Assembly (NCBI RefSeq): GCF_030269925.1
Contig: NC_085119.1
Location: 11,877,001-11,941,000, forward strand
Reading direction: 5' to 3'
Length of the DNA: 64,000 bases
Source: Bombyx mori
Lineage: Eukaryota; Arthropoda; Insecta; Lepidoptera; Bombycidae
Position numbers and translations under genes: made by a program. Below are positions 1-12,018 of this stretch, in pieces; positions within the stretch are counted from its first letter, which is position 1; each line of letters opens with the position of its first letter. The notes beneath the pieces were generated by a model, which searched no databases, was not told the origin of the DNA, and saw only the letters and a list, made by a program, of their open reading frames with translations.

Positions 1-438
1 GATTTACTGGTTCAAGATGAAGTAAATTCACATATCCTAGATGCACATTTTCAGTTTCCAAATTCCGCCGAACATTTCTCTGTAATACCCGAACAAAATT
101 ACCTGAGTGAAACGGAAGTGCCAGTCAGTGAAAGTGATTTTGAAATAAAATACGCGGATTCCCTTAATCAACACATCCAACAAAGCTTCAATGAAAACAC
201 TGATATACCTTTTGCTTTGAATCCGGATCTTATTCTTCCCGAAAACCAGTTCAAGTTCAAGGAAAGTGACAATAGTTCTTTCACGGAAAACGAAGATTTT
301 TGTGAAGTTGAATTAAAAAAGGAACTTCCAGATATCCAAGTGACGCCCGAGGACAGAGAACAATTCGAAGAAACTCTAAAATGGTGGCAAGAGAAAACGA
401 GACAAACCCGTCCTACGAAAACTCTTAATAAAAAATAA
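1..438 (+). CDS. 3' terminal coding exon of an unidentified acidic protein (5' partial)
   Basis: The frame is open from base 1 to a TAA at 436-438, giving about 145 residues with no upstream boundary visible, so the true start lies outside the window. The peptide is rich in Glu, Asp, Ser and Asn and ends in a basic tail (KTRQTRPTKTLNKK). I see no transmembrane segment, zinc finger or enzyme motif. Codon use is balanced and the composition is unlike a chance ORF in this AT-rich DNA. The stop is followed by an AT-rich stretch with AATAAA signals near 799 and 870, as expected of a 3' UTR. I do not recognise the family. It could be the tail of a transcription factor or another disordered nuclear protein, but nothing seen here proves that. 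Confidence 0.6.
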   Translation, partial: DLLVQDEVNSHILDAHFQFPNSAEHFSVIPEQNYLSETEVPVSESDFEIKYADSLNQHIQQSFNENTDIPFALNPDLILPENQFKFKESDNSSFTENEDFCEVELKKELPDIQVTPEDREQFEETLKWWQEKTRQTRPTKTLNKK

Positions 439-890
439 TAATATTTATGAACAATAATTACGATAGGAAAATGTTGTAGATAAATTTACATAAGATATTT
501 ATTTTAATTGTAATAGAATGAAACATACAGCTGTGTGTACCAAAGTGCAAGGTGTGTTGTAACGGTCAATGTTAAGCGCTTGGCAATTAATGTTAACGCT
601 CTTGTTTACTATAGACTTTGTACATGTTTCAGTCGCGATTTGAATGTATGTAGGTAGTTCAGTGTTTTATCTAAGATCTCTAATCGCTCACTATTATTTA
701 TTTATTTAAGTGTCTCCATGAAGTATTGTTTGTATGTAATTTAATATTATCTCGAATTTAAAGGCACCTAAAAATTTTGTAAATGATTTAGATGTCTCTA
801 ATAAAGTGCCTTAGGATAATATGAAAATTGTGATACATTATTATTATATTACTATGTACATTGGTATGTAATAAATTTTGTAAATTTATG
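439..890 (+). other. Probable 3' UTR of the left-edge gene
   Basis: AT-rich non-coding stretch after the stop at 438. It contains AATAAA near 799 (in TCTAATAAAGTGCC) and near 870 (in GTAATAAATTTTG), either of which could be the polyadenylation signal. Confidence 0.45.
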
Positions 891-1095
891 AAACGTTTAA
901 TATATTATTACACTCAAAAAGGAATTATAATAACATAAAAATCTCCATTAAATCAGGCCACTAAGGACATTTTTTTTTGTATTAAACGCCCTTATGGTAA
1001 TCAGAGCAAATTATTTCGTTTCGAGGGTCTATTTCAATCGACACCGTCAGGCAACGGAGCCCGGTAACACGTATGGACACTTTCACAAAAAATTT

Positions 1096-1300
1096 AATCA
1101 ACGATTTAACAGCAGTTAAACGTTGCTATCAGCAACCGAGCTTGTTTTTACCTAAATTATAAAACTATAATCAAAGATTTAACAGCAGTTAAACATTGCT
1201 AACAGCAACCGAGCTTGTTTTTACCTAAATTATAAAACTATAATCAAAGATTTAACAGCAGTTAAACATTGATATCAGCAACCAAACTTGTTTTTACCTG
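1096..1300. repeat. Tandem repeat, 73-bp period, about 2.8 copies
   Basis: Units start at 1096, 1169 and 1242 (AATCAA.GATTTAACAGCAG...) and match almost perfectly; the last copy ends near 1300. No coding frame runs through it. The flanks (891-1095 and 1301-2344) hold nothing I can support as a gene. Confidence 0.85.
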
Positions 1301-2344
1301 TATTATTAATCTATACAATTCGAAAATCTTATAACTTATTAAACAAACAAACATGAAAACCTTTCACATCTAAAATTTCAATTTAAATCGAATATAAACG
1401 AAACTTACAGGGTCTATTTAGGTTAATATTTTAACCGGCAGCTAGTATTTAAATGTTAAAAACCTGCCCTAGGCCCGGACCGTTAACGGTAAGCCGATAG
1501 CGGCATTATGATTGTAATGCGCCACCGTTATCCCAAATAAAAAATGCTTGAATTCAACGGAACCCCAAGTCATACGGGGTAGGGATTTAGAATTTCATAT
1601 TTATAAGCTGGATCGTTTCGATATGCTGTTACAGCAAATTTCAGATTTATTTCGTAACTCGTTTTAATAGACAGCCTACAGTTATTAATGCCGTCACTAT
1701 GAATGTATGTGATGTTGATTTAGTGAATTGTACGGTATAAGTACATATACATATAAGTTACTTTAGTACTTACATAAAACATAAACCGCGACAATAAACA
1801 TACATTTTTTGATGCTCCACTGGTTAAGTCACTCGAAATTTTAGTCTATAATACAAAGAAATGTCAGACTGCTTGGTTCTTAAATTTTTTTTCAGTAACC
1901 ACATGCACAGCTTAAGGAAGTTGTTTGTAGGAAGAATCTTAACAATTCGAATGTTGGTAAATATAAAATTCACCTATTTCTTGCTTCGTTCCGCACGACT
2001 CTGCGTTTCCGGGGTGGTAGAAATTCTAATTTCTCCTATAGCATTTTTTTCGGATCGAAATGTTGCCATATTTTAAGGGTCTTACACGCCATTCCAAGTT
2101 TCATTTAAATATTTTCCGGTTCATTCGTCAAGCGCTGTTTCTGATGATTAAATTTTTTGAGAAAATTGGGTTCGTTATTGTCGACACAAAACTCCCAAAA
2201 TACTATTAAACTTTCGATGGAAATAATTTTATCGATCTCCAATTAAGATAATTTATTCGGATTAGTGATTATTTTTTAATATCGATCGATTTAATTACGC
2301 TTATCTTCTATCACTTCATTCATACTAAATGATAATAATCTATA

Positions 2345-2557
2345 TCTATACTAATATTATAAAGAGGAAAGATTTGTTTGTTTGTTTGTTTCGAATAGGC
2401 TCCGAAACTACTGGACCGATTTGAAAATTTTATTTTTCCATTAGAAGCCGACATTGTCCCTGATGAACATAGGCTACTTTTTTTAAAAAAAATTTTTTTT
2501 TTTTTTGTTTCATGTGTGTTTTAATGTTTCCGAAGCGAAGCGAGGGCGGGTCGCTAG
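2345..2557 (+). mobile_element. Non-autonomous Helitron-like element
   Basis: Starts TCTATACTAATATTATAAAG directly after an A. It contains a (TTTG)n run and the phrase CTACTGGACCGATTTGAAAA common in lepidopteran copies. It ends GCGGGTCGCTAG before a T, matching the Helitron 5'-TC...CTRR-3' rule with insertion between A and T. No Rep/helicase coding is present. Confidence 0.55.
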
Positions 2558-4233
2558 TGTTAAAAATAATCAAGTCATTCCATATTCTAATTATAAAGGA
2601 TTATATCTGAAACATATTAAATGAATGTTTTATAACGATTTAAGGTTTGATGTATTATTAAAAAGATAATGACAATGACAATTGGTATTAGATTACGTAC
2701 TTCGATCATCAGTTAGGATCAAATTCAGAGGAACACCACTTAGATAATTAATTGTTTTTTAGTTATTTCAAATAAGCTAACAGAAAAAACATAATACTAT
2801 AAAAATGCTCTTTAACTATTAAATTTATTCTCAATTAAAAAGTTTAAAGCAAAATCATTACGTAAACATAAACAAATGATTTATTTTGGATAATAACGAA
2901 AAGAAAAATCTTTGCTCATTGAAAACTTTCGAAGACAGTAGATTATGTTTCAAATCCTTTTTGAAAGTCTTTATATATTTTTAGAATATTAAAGCAAGTG
3001 CACTGTTATCTACAAGTATTTTACAACGGCAGACGAAAGCCAAATAATCTCTAAAATTAGTGCACAATATTAGTGTACTTAAAGCTCTTCAGATTTAGCG
3101 TCTGGCGACCTGCTGAATATGTTACTCTTAGTGATTTTTTACAATATTATAATATTTAGAATTTATAAAACATATGTTTGAAAAATCATGTGTTATACGT
3201 GTTACTAATGACTACAAATATTTTTAGGCCAAATAAATGCGGTTTCAAAAAGAAATGCCCTGTTTATAGGTATATAAGCTATAGGTATTTTAGATTTTGA
3301 GTACTAGATAAAGCTCCTTAACCACAAGTTTATCCAAACAAATACCTATGCACATAATGCTTTGAGCCCTTGCACGTGGTTATTATAAAATATTAATAAA
3401 ATCAAATTATGCGATGCGTGGGAATGTCAGGTTCGTTTTACCAGTGAGGAAGAGATCCTGATCGATGCCTGCTAAAAAGTCCGTTACGGGCCGCTATGTC
3501 TTTTGTATTCACGGTTTTTGTGAACGGAATGATGAGATTTGATACTTGACCAATTTAATTTACAAAGCTCATTGAAAGTGTTAAAAGAAGAAAAAAACGG
3601 TTTTACAATGCAATCTTTTTTCTCTCTTTTTTTTTTTTGTTAATTTCAATTATTATACTATTTTAGATAAGATTAAAACAAAATATAATTCTATGTCCTC
3701 TCGCTCGCTAAATAGGGCATAGTAGTAAGGCTTCGTGGGAAAGTAACATCATTGTGTCCATTTCTGCTGGAAAGTAGTCATACGTCCTTTTTTAAGGGTG
3801 AAGATACAATATAATTGAGATTTCAAACTCAACACGCCTTGAAAGATGCGATGAGACCTTTACAAAAGTGTAGATTGGTAACCTTATCACACCAATGCAG
3901 CCGTTTGTGTATTCGTTAAACCGCTTATCTGTTAGATTTTAACAATACTATCAAATTTAATGATTGGGTAATAAAAGTATTAAATATTGTTCTTTTTGTT
4001 CAGATAATATATTGATAAAAATAACTTACGTACATTATTTACAGCTAAACTATGTACAGCTGAAATAAGCTATTATTCTGCATACTAATCACACAAAGGA
4101 GTTTCACAAAGGAGTATAGCAGTAAATTCAATAAAAACAAAAATAATAAGCAATGGAAGTATCAAATCTACCTAGTCGAAGTACGGTAAACGCTAAAGCA
4201 AAGTCAAAGAAGCTACCCTATTGTTGTGTAATA
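2558..4233. other. No gene recognised
   Basis: AT-rich DNA with frequent stops on both strands. A short pyrimidine tract lies near 3630. I see no gene, RNA or complete repeat. Confidence 0.5.
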
Positions 4234-4251
4234 TTTATTCTTGCGTAGATC

Positions 4252-4839
4252 TCAAAGGCAGTCTTCGAGGTCGGCCATTGTCACAAAGTTCATGGGAACC
4301 GGCAAAAAACGGGCTTTACCTTTAGGGACCACGTAGTAACGTACTAAAGTGAATAAGCAGTTTTTCTGTATTCTCATATGCGATCCACGTGTTCAAAGAT
4401 TAGGACTATGTATGTTTTCTATTTTGATAATCTGATAATCTCTCGGTCCTATGCAAAGCGCTCGCGGCCTTACGCATTTATTTTTTGTATATCAAGTTTG
4501 CTTTTGTAATTAACAAAGAATGTCACTAACATTTTTCTATTTACGTATAGATGAGACTATAAAACATTTTACTATTTCTGCCCCAAAGATGAATATGATT
4601 GATGGTTTAAGAAATGAAGTAACTGTAGCTACATGAAAACAATAATCACAAGATACAAAAGGATTTGCAAAACTTAAAATGCCAATCCATTGATTTAACA
4701 AATAAAATTGAATGTCTTCGATTTGGCGAGATTTCAAGATCTGGCATCTCATGTTGGAATTAGCCATATTACCAAAGAGAGCAGACAGAGAAATTACGAC
4801 GGTATCAATCCCACACATGTACGATGGCGCTGACGCCAT
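4252..4839 (-). CDS. Possible two-exon 3' gene tail, unknown function
   Basis: On the minus strand an open frame runs from about 4839 to a possible donor (TATAC|GTAAAT) near 4541. After a short putative intron, an acceptor (TTCACTTTAG|) near 4341 opens a frame reading YYVVPKGKARFLPVPMNFV and ending ADLEDCL at a TGA at 4254-4252. The phases agree (one base plus two). An AATAAA (4239-4234) follows the stop by 12 bases. The last 29 residues have a composition much less AT-driven than chance ORFs here. The upstream exon is hydrophobic and could contain membrane segments. I do not recognise the protein. It may be a decayed gene, or an unrecognised transposon ORF end. Confidence 0.25.
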
Positions 4840-5035
4840 ACGGTATGCGCGGTACGACCATATGGCTGTCGGGCCAGATTGTACTTAAGCAAAAACACTT
4901 TTCAATTTTCTGGTAACAAACAATTAACCTATTTCAGACACTTTTTTTTCCTTTGATCTACTTTAACTAATTCTCAAGAAAACAGCCCTGTTTCACGTAA
5001 AATTCGATCAATATTATCTACAAAATAAATCTGTT

Positions 5036-5473
5036 GTTTTTTTATTGCTTAGATGAGTGGACGAGCTCACAGCCCACCTGATGTTAAGTGGTTACTGGAG
5101 CCCATAGACACCTACAACGTAAATGCGCCACGCACCTTGAGATATAAATTCTAAGGTCTCAGTACAGTCACAACGGCTGCCCCACCCTTCAAACCGAAAC
5201 GCATTACTGCTTCACGGCTGAAATAGGCAGGGAGGTGGTACCTACCCGTGCGGACTGACAAGAGGTCCTACCACCAGTAATTACGCAAATTATAATTTTG
5301 CGGATTTAATTTGTATTACACGATGTTATTCCGTCACCGTGGAAGTCAATCGTGAACATTTGTTAAATACGTATCTCATTGGAAAAATTGGTACCTGCCA
5401 ACGGAATTTGAACACCGATGCATAGCTACATCCGAATGCACCAGGCGTCTTGTCGTTTAGACCACGGCGACTT
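5036..5473 (-). mobile_element. Full-length tRNA-derived SINE (Bm1-like)
   Basis: About 430 bp. The right end, read on the minus strand, is a tRNA-like head with a box-B-like stretch and the loop-like phrase around 5400-5470. The body contains GGTAGGACCTCTTGTCAGTC and the tail GGGCTGTGAGCTCGTCCACTC followed by TAAGCAATAAAAAA. This is the most complete uninterrupted SINE copy in the window. The family name is from memory. Confidence 0.75.
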
Positions 5474-6102
5474 CAGAAGAATGTGGTGGTGCATCCATAC
5501 ATAGAACGTCATATACACAATATATCAGTTTTCTGAGGTACATATTCTTAAAACTTCTATTTGCTATTGTTAGTTCACTTGATGAGCCCATAGCCCATGT
5601 GATATTAAGTGGATAACAGAGCTTCTTACCAATATTCAATATTGTTCTATTCAATAGTGAACATTTGTTAAGTACATATCAAAAGTTAAGTATAAGTATC
5701 AAAAGTTAAGTATATATCAAAATTACTTTTGAAATTCGTTTACTTGCCATTATTCATTTAAAAATAAAACTTTTTTTATTTATATGGCAGTACCTAATGG
5801 CAATATCTTGTTATAAAACTTTGTAACACAAAACACAGAATTTATGCTATGCTATGACTAATTAAATAATGAACACCTATGACTAAGAACGAACCAAGTC
5901 TGATGATGACATCTCTTATCATATAGATATGGAAATAAAGCTATCAATGATTCACGTTGCATTTATTCAGTATACAGCATCTTACTTTGTCTGTGCGACA
6001 GTTTTGATATCATTGTTTGAACAATGCATTATTTCACCTTTACAAGGTAAAATTAAAACATATATCCACCAACATATTTTATATCCATATATCCACCAAC
6101 CC
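5474..6102. other. No gene recognised
   Basis: AT-rich, with a short direct repeat of AAAAGTTAAGTATA near 5680-5715. A 68-codon ORF at 5929-6135 runs into a LINE tail and is not supported. Confidence 0.45.
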
Positions 6103-6210
6103 GCATTAGGCCAGCTTGTGTGGATTAAGGCCTAAAATCCTCTAAGCTCTCTTGATAGAGGAGAGGAGACCCGTGCCCAGCAGTGGGACATAAATGGGTT
6201 GCTATAATAT
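6103..6210 (+). mobile_element. LINE 3'-end fragment
   Basis: Contains GAGGAGACCCGTGCCCAGCA followed by GTGGGAC, the C-terminal/3' phrase of RTE- or CR1-like lepidopteran LINEs. Only the tail is present. Confidence 0.4.
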
Positions 6211-6539
6211 GTCTTATAATATATTTTATAACGCAATAGGTATGGAGACGTCCGAAATAAAACTTCAAACTCACGTGTGTATTTACACCGAGTGGTGTAC
6301 CTATGCCGGTGTTAAAGTTTTAAAGATAATAATTAGTAAATACTGCTACGTTCATGATGAAGGAATATTATTGAAAATAAAAATCTAAACCTACAAAAAT
6401 AAAATTACTTTGCGTGAGTAGTGCTGATAATTCGCTTGGTCACTGACTATCAGTATTTAGTCTGTTTCTGAAGCGAATCAGTCATGCTTACCAGTTAAAT
6501 AAGGTCGACATGAGCTTTTCTACTTATCACTAGCTATTT

Positions 6540-6966
6540 TATTTTCTACCTAAGCTGATGGTCTAGAGAGACCATATCAGCGTAACCTTAACTAGTAGGT
6601 GAGCTCACGGGACTCAAACCTGACGACATTGCTAACACGAATCTTAGCGAGAGCCGTGCTTCGCAGAATCTACCACCGGATCGGAAACGCGACCCACTGA
6701 GAAGATCCGGCGAGAAACTCAGTGGGCTGTGTCTCTAGGTTAATTTACTCGAAGAGTCCTTCGTCGCTAGCAACGGGTTCGATGAGAACGATGACCGGTG
6801 CTTGAGGTGCCTAAAAGCACCGTTAGTGGATTGGGAAGATCCGAAATGACGTGTTTTGGGCGACGTCGACTGTTTACCATTTAGTCCGCAGGATCGGCTA
6901 TGTATCTCCCGGCGGACACGATGAGAGGATTCTTATATCGTGCCGCTTTATCGAAGTGGACTAATA
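6540..6966 (-). mobile_element. Jockey-clade LINE 3' end, family K
   Basis: Read on the minus strand, it starts inside the C-terminus of an ORF2 (HFDKAARYKNPLIVSAG, then RRRPKHVISD), with an in-frame stop and frame decay. It continues into a 3' UTR with a perfect 9-bp stem (6693-6726) and a terminal inverted phrase around GGTCTAGAGAGACC, ending in an A-rich tail. It is related to, but distinct from, the family at 7241-9529. Confidence 0.65.
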
Positions 6967-7240
6967 ATAAAAAACACAGTTTGGCAATGTAAAATGATAT
7001 TGCTAATTTTAAAACAAAAATTACTTGTTTGTCGCTATTAATAGAATATTATTATGCTTTTTGGACTAATTTTAAAATGCTAAATCATAGTAAACCAATC
7101 GCCAAATATAAAAATATATAATATCAATCGTCAAAATTTTAAAATGCAGTAAGACATATGAAGAACTACTATCCCCAAAAGACAGCGGAACACGTGTAAG
7201 AAGACACAATTAAAAATGACTAAAATAGAATGACTCGTGT

Positions 7241-9529
7241 TTTTTTTTTTTTTTTTTTTTTTTTTTATGATTGAAAGTTTACTGGTGGCCCGAAGGCCTT
7301 TCCAGTTTCACCAGGACAGGTGGGCGAGCAAAGGCTCAGCCAAGAGGGGTGGGATTTGCTAACAACTGCCCGAGCGCCTCCGAAGGAGACCTAACAACTC
7401 AAGAGCAATTGTTTCGCGAATGAATCTACTACCGGATCGGAATCGCGACCCGCTGAGAAGATCCGGCGAGAAACTCAGCGGGCTGATGCATGGGTTAGGT
7501 TGCACGTCGACCTCTTTGTCGAGTTCGACGAGTACGGTTACCGGGGTCCCCAAGCCTGCCCCTAGTATTAGAGCTGAAGGCATCTAATGCAAAGGTTATT
7601 GGATCTGATGGATCCGTAAGGACGTGTCTAGGGCGTCGACGGTGACTGGCTCCTGCATGATCAGGATTCGGGGAGTAGTCAGCGGCGGCAACGATAAGGC
7701 GATTATCATGACGCATAGCCTTATCGAAGTATCGTTCCGACGCTGACTTCATGTATTTCCGAATTGATTCGAGGCCCAGGTCGTCGTGTAGGTCAACGTT
7801 CCTCACGAACCACGGAGCCCCGACAGCTAACCTGCAAAAGCGGGATTGTAGGGATTGGAGGGTGTCTATGTGTGTGCGGGCCGCGTGAGCGAACACCACA
7901 CTCGCGTAAGTCATGACGGGCCTTATGCAAGTTTTGTAAAGTGTCACCTTGTTCCGAAGGGACATTTTACTCCGCTTACAGATCATGGGGTAGAGTCTAC
8001 CGAGAATAAACGCGGCACGGTCACGGACTGATTTTATATGCGGGCGGAATGTCATCGATGCATCCAGGGTAACGCCCAGGTACTTGACCTTCCTGGCCCA
8101 GGGTATGGGTTGTCTAAACAGAGTAATCGGGGGTGTGAGATTCCTCCTCCTAATCCGGGAGGAAATCCGTGTGGAGCTTCCCCTCTGAAATAGCACCGCA
8201 GTACTTTTCGCTGGGTTGATGTCTATGCGCCATTTTCGGAACCACTGTCCTAGGGCTAGGGCTGCGCTCTGAAGCTTCTTCGCGATTAGGGACTTATTTC
8301 TACTAGAATAGTAAACAGTCGTGTCGTCGGCGAATAAAGCTAAATGGGTCGGCGGCGACCGGGGAATATCGTTGACGAATAAGCTAAATAGGAGGGGTGA
8401 GAGGACAGAGCCTTGCGGGACTCCAGCTGTGAGAGGTCGTGGGGAGGAGCGGGTTCCCTCGACTCGATATCGAAAAGAGCGGTTCGACAAGAAGTCCCGT
8501 ATGATGAGCACGAGACTATCCGGCACGCCCATGTTGAATAGTTTGAAAATCAAACCATTGTGCCAGACTTTGTCGAACGCTTTTGCGACGTCGAAGAAGA
8601 GAGCTCCCGTGTATAACGGTTTTGGTCGATTAAGCCTCACAAGAATGTGCTCCGTGAGGCGGTGCACCTGTTGAACGCATGAGTGATTTGTACGGAATCC
8701 GAATTGTTCATCGATAAGAATGCCCTTGGATGAGACGAAGTCTCTGAGGCGTTTGTAGAGCAGACGCTCATACAGTTTGCCTAGAGACATGAGGAGGCTA
8801 ATCGGGCGGTAGCTCGTCGGATGATTTTTTGGTTTACCGGGTTTATGTATGCCGATAACGTCCGCTTCTTTCCACACCGCGGGAAAGATACAGTTCGCCA
8901 TAGCGGCATTGAAAATAGATGCCAACATCACGATGAGTTGGACGGGTAGAAGTTTAATAACGCGGTTAGATATACAGTCGGAACCGGGAGCCTTGCGAGG
9001 ACGTAGGTCTTTGATCAAGTCTTTAACTTCTATCGGGGTGACGGGTGGTAACGCATCCGATGGTGGCAAGGAGGCTCTGCGTTCTACCTCACTGTCTACT
9101 AATTCTACATGAACAGGGTCCACGGATTGAGTGCTGGGCGTGCACTGGGTTTGCAATGTATCGGCCAGCAGCTCTGCTTTTTCGTCATCATCGAACGCCG
9201 CGAGTCGGCCTGAGGGGCCTACGAGGGGGGGCATAGTTACTACCGTATCCGATTTGAGAGTACGAGCTAAGCGGTAGTAAGACCTTTGGGAGGGCGCGAG
9301 TCCTTCTAAGAAATCAGACCATCTGGCATCTCGGACTTCGGCGATGCGAGACTTTACGTCGCGTTGTAGGGCACGCATTCGAATACGATTTTCCGCGGTA
9401 GGATACCTGTCGTAGGCGCGTATCGAGGCGTTCTTAGCTCTAAGGAGTTCCCTAATATCGTCGGACAATTTGAAGCGGTGAAGGAAGTCCTCCGCTACAA
9501 CTTGTTTCGATGACCTATCTAATGTCGAG
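7241..9529 (-). mobile_element. 5'-truncated jockey-clade LINE insertion (family J)
   Basis: A 13-bp direct repeat GAATGACTCGTGT flanks the insertion (7228-7240 and 9530-9542). The poly(T) at 7241-7266 is the poly(A) tail of a minus-strand insertion. The copy is cut at its 5' end inside ORF2, so it lacks ORF1 and the endonuclease, as expected of abortive target-primed reverse transcription. The 3' UTR carries the conserved stem-loop (7449-7482). The exact target duplication suggests a fairly recent event. Confidence 0.93.
7495..9529 (-). CDS. Reverse transcriptase ORF of the truncated jockey-type LINE
   Basis: About 675 codons without a stop on the minus strand. The first residues upstream of TLDRSSKQVV come from flanking DNA, so there is no natural start. 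Motifs in order: KAPGSD, YRPISLLMSLGKLYERLL, QFGFRTNHSC, FFDVAKAFDKVWH (catalytic Asp), GVPQGSVLSPLLF and LALFADDTTVYY (catalytic Asp pair). The thumb and C-terminal region follow to GRRAT and a TAA at 7497-7495. The N-terminal AP-endonuclease present in the copy at 45995 is missing, so this copy cannot nick its own target. It is the best-preserved RT reading frame in the window, intact where the 44031-48813 copy has a stop and a deletion. Confidence 0.88.
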
Positions 9530-9777
9530 GAATGACTCGTGTGTTCCAATTTGGAAAGTATGTTGCATATTATTCACATAAACTGCGGTACAATCTTAAT
9601 TTCTTTAATTTTCATTGATTTTTGGGCTTAGCAATGTTAAATCTCCTAACCAGGAAGCATATAAAACTCGTAAAGATTCACAGCTTAATATATTTGATAA
9701 GTACTCAGCGTATGTGCGTTTCTTATTACGATTTGATATCTCAATTGATACGGGAGATGTTTCTATTGAATCCTCAA

Positions 9778-10018
9778 TTACTGTGGTAGGTCGTATTGAG
9801 AATCCGAGTAAGTACCACCCTGCCTAATTCTGTCCTGAAGCAGTAATGCGTTTCGGTTTCGAAGTGCGGGGCAGCCGTAGTTAAAAGTGAGACCCGAGAA
9901 CTCATGTTTCAAGGTGAGTGGCTGCATTTACTTGGTAGATGCCTATGGGCTCCGGTAACATCTGAACATCACGTGGGCCGTAAGCTCGTCCGCCTGACTA
10001 AAAATAAAAAAAGTAAAA
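9778..10018 (+). mobile_element. Diverged Bm1-like SINE, 3' part
   Basis: Recognisable by GCAGTAATGCGTTTCGGTTT, TATGGGCTCCGGTAAC and AAGCTCGTCCGCCTGACTAA with an A-rich tail. The tRNA head is missing and many substitutions mark it as old. Confidence 0.65.
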
Positions 10019-11794
10019 AAGTATTACGATTCAGACTTCATAGCAAAACATAAACATTATGACTTTTTATAATATTATAAAAAAAAATTATAATCACTTA
10101 AATTAATTTCTTAATAAAATATGAAGATTAAGTGCTACAGCTATAAGCTCGTTTTGGTTAAACCTGATTTAAGACACATACTATAATAACTCAAGTTAAA
10201 TTATTATAAAGCGTTATATTCACCGATTAAAAAATAAACAAAAATTGGTTTCTGCCGAAGCATAAATCTATTACGCTAAAATCTAGTTAGAATTTTATTA
10301 TATCAAAAGACTTATGTTTTTTATGAATTTGAACCAAACAAAGCCTTTGTTATTATCACAATACGCATCTATACTTAACAGCTCACTATTATCTGATTAC
10401 GATACCAAAAAGATAATGCTATGTTAACTTACTTAGTAACAGACAAATATTATCAACCAATCCAATGTCGAAGGAACAAACAAGCTTAAAAATAATTAAC
10501 ATTTTATTAATTTATTGATTTTATTAGGTATATAATAAAACCTTAACGATAACTATCATAAATTTTCAAAATAATTTATCGAAATTAGCTATTTAAAATT
10601 CGTTTGCATCTGGATCACATTGATTAGCCATCTGATTTAAAGATGAGGGTGTTTGATTGAGCACTAATTAGGTAATGCGTAGGTAAAATTTACTACTACC
10701 AAACCGCCCTCATCGAAGCACATTTCACTAGTTTTACCTGAAATCAATGGACATGTGCATGCACCGCCGAAATTGTTTTTATCAAAACTACGGTTGAATG
10801 TTTTACGACAGATTGATGTATAGAAAAAAGAAAAAAAAAACCCTGAAATCACTTGCCTCCTTTATAATTTGTATTTTTTGTAATATTTACTTAAAAACAT
10901 ACTCTGAAACAAATAAGGATTTTCCTGGGGCTCTATGACGTGTCCCAAAAACCGATGCTCAAGGACATTATTAATGAAAAGAAGCGACTGTAGCATTGCT
11001 AATGTCCGTGGAGAGCAGTGTCTAAATATTCTGTCTAATGAGGAAATAAAAAGACATGTACGTAATTCCTATGCGGTATACTTGAAACCTGGTAGACTAT
11101 CCAGTAGTTTTTTTAGTATCTAGCTTATATATCGAGCAATGTGGTTGCTCTGTAGCTCAAAACCTTTGGTGGATAATAATGATTAGGTATTACTCAACAT
11201 AGGTATCGTAAGAAGAAATCCCTCGGCGACTGAATAAAATCTTATAATATAAGAAAGAAGAAAGAAACGTACCAAATTGATAAACTCAAAATACTTAGGA
11301 TGCGCATAGTGTGATGCTTATTTTGATACTTACTTAGTGTGATACTTACTTCCGTGATACAGCTCTGCTTTCAATTTGAAGGTAAGACGCGTCATTTAAT
11401 TCACTATAAATGACACTTCGAACTCAAACTTCAAGGTGATGAGGTGATGATCGATCGTCTTCATGTTTTGAGAAACATTATACTATATTATTAGCTTATT
11501 TCGACGTTTCTCCAGCATTATGGACCGTGGCACATACTTTGATTCTTATCTTCTTACATAGACCATTGACTTTTGCACAACAATCCAGTTAACGAATTAA
11601 ATTAAAATTGAAATGCGTTTCGATTTAATTTTGAAGAATTTACAAACATTTATAAAGCTATTATATTCCCATTGCCGTAAACGAGAGACAAGCTCTTGGC
11701 TCACCAGAAATTAAGTAGTAGGCGGAAACTTTAACAATATACACATATGTCAACCTGTTCAAAATACTATTAAATTCCAGTTGGCGATTAACTG
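10019..11794. other. No gene recognised
   Basis: AT-rich intergenic DNA. ORFs of about 60 codons on either strand (10664-10852, 10935-11123) show no motif or splice context. Confidence 0.5.
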
Positions 11795-12018
11795 CAGACT
11801 TGCTGATGTAATGGTCAGCGCCTCTAACTACTAAGCCGAGAGCTGTGGGTTCGACTTCTGCATCTGACGTACAGTCGTGTGATAAATAAATGTGTTTATT
11901 TGGATGTTTAAGATCTACAAGCGTGTACATTAAGTCTCTGGTTCCCATAATACAGGGAATCCTAGATTAGGGTCAAATGACCGTGTCTTGATTTGTCCCC
12001 GGTTGTTATTATTATTAT
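11795..12018 (+). mobile_element. Second tRNA-headed SINE family
   Basis: The head contains GATGTAATGGTCAGCGCC (box-A-like) and GTGGGTTCGACTTCTGC (box-B-like) with tRNA-like spacing. The body ends GTGTCTTGATTTGTCCCCGG and a (TTA)n tail. It is distinct from the Bm1-like family by head and tail. A 95-codon ORF on the minus strand over it is a shadow. Confidence 0.6.

Noticed and set aside
4537..4839. Odorant or gustatory receptor fragment
   Set aside because: The ORF is hydrophobic and has a GIDT phrase reminiscent of odorant receptors, but the following residues do not match the receptor C-terminal pattern. Kept only as an unknown possible gene tail.
8321..8674. 117-codon plus-strand ORF
   Set aside because: Antisense shadow of the LINE reverse transcriptase (7495-9529); GC-rich codon use opens the other frames.
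11815..11880. Functional tRNA gene
   Set aside because: Box-A- and box-B-like motifs are present but the acceptor stem does not close and the sequence continues into a SINE body and tail.
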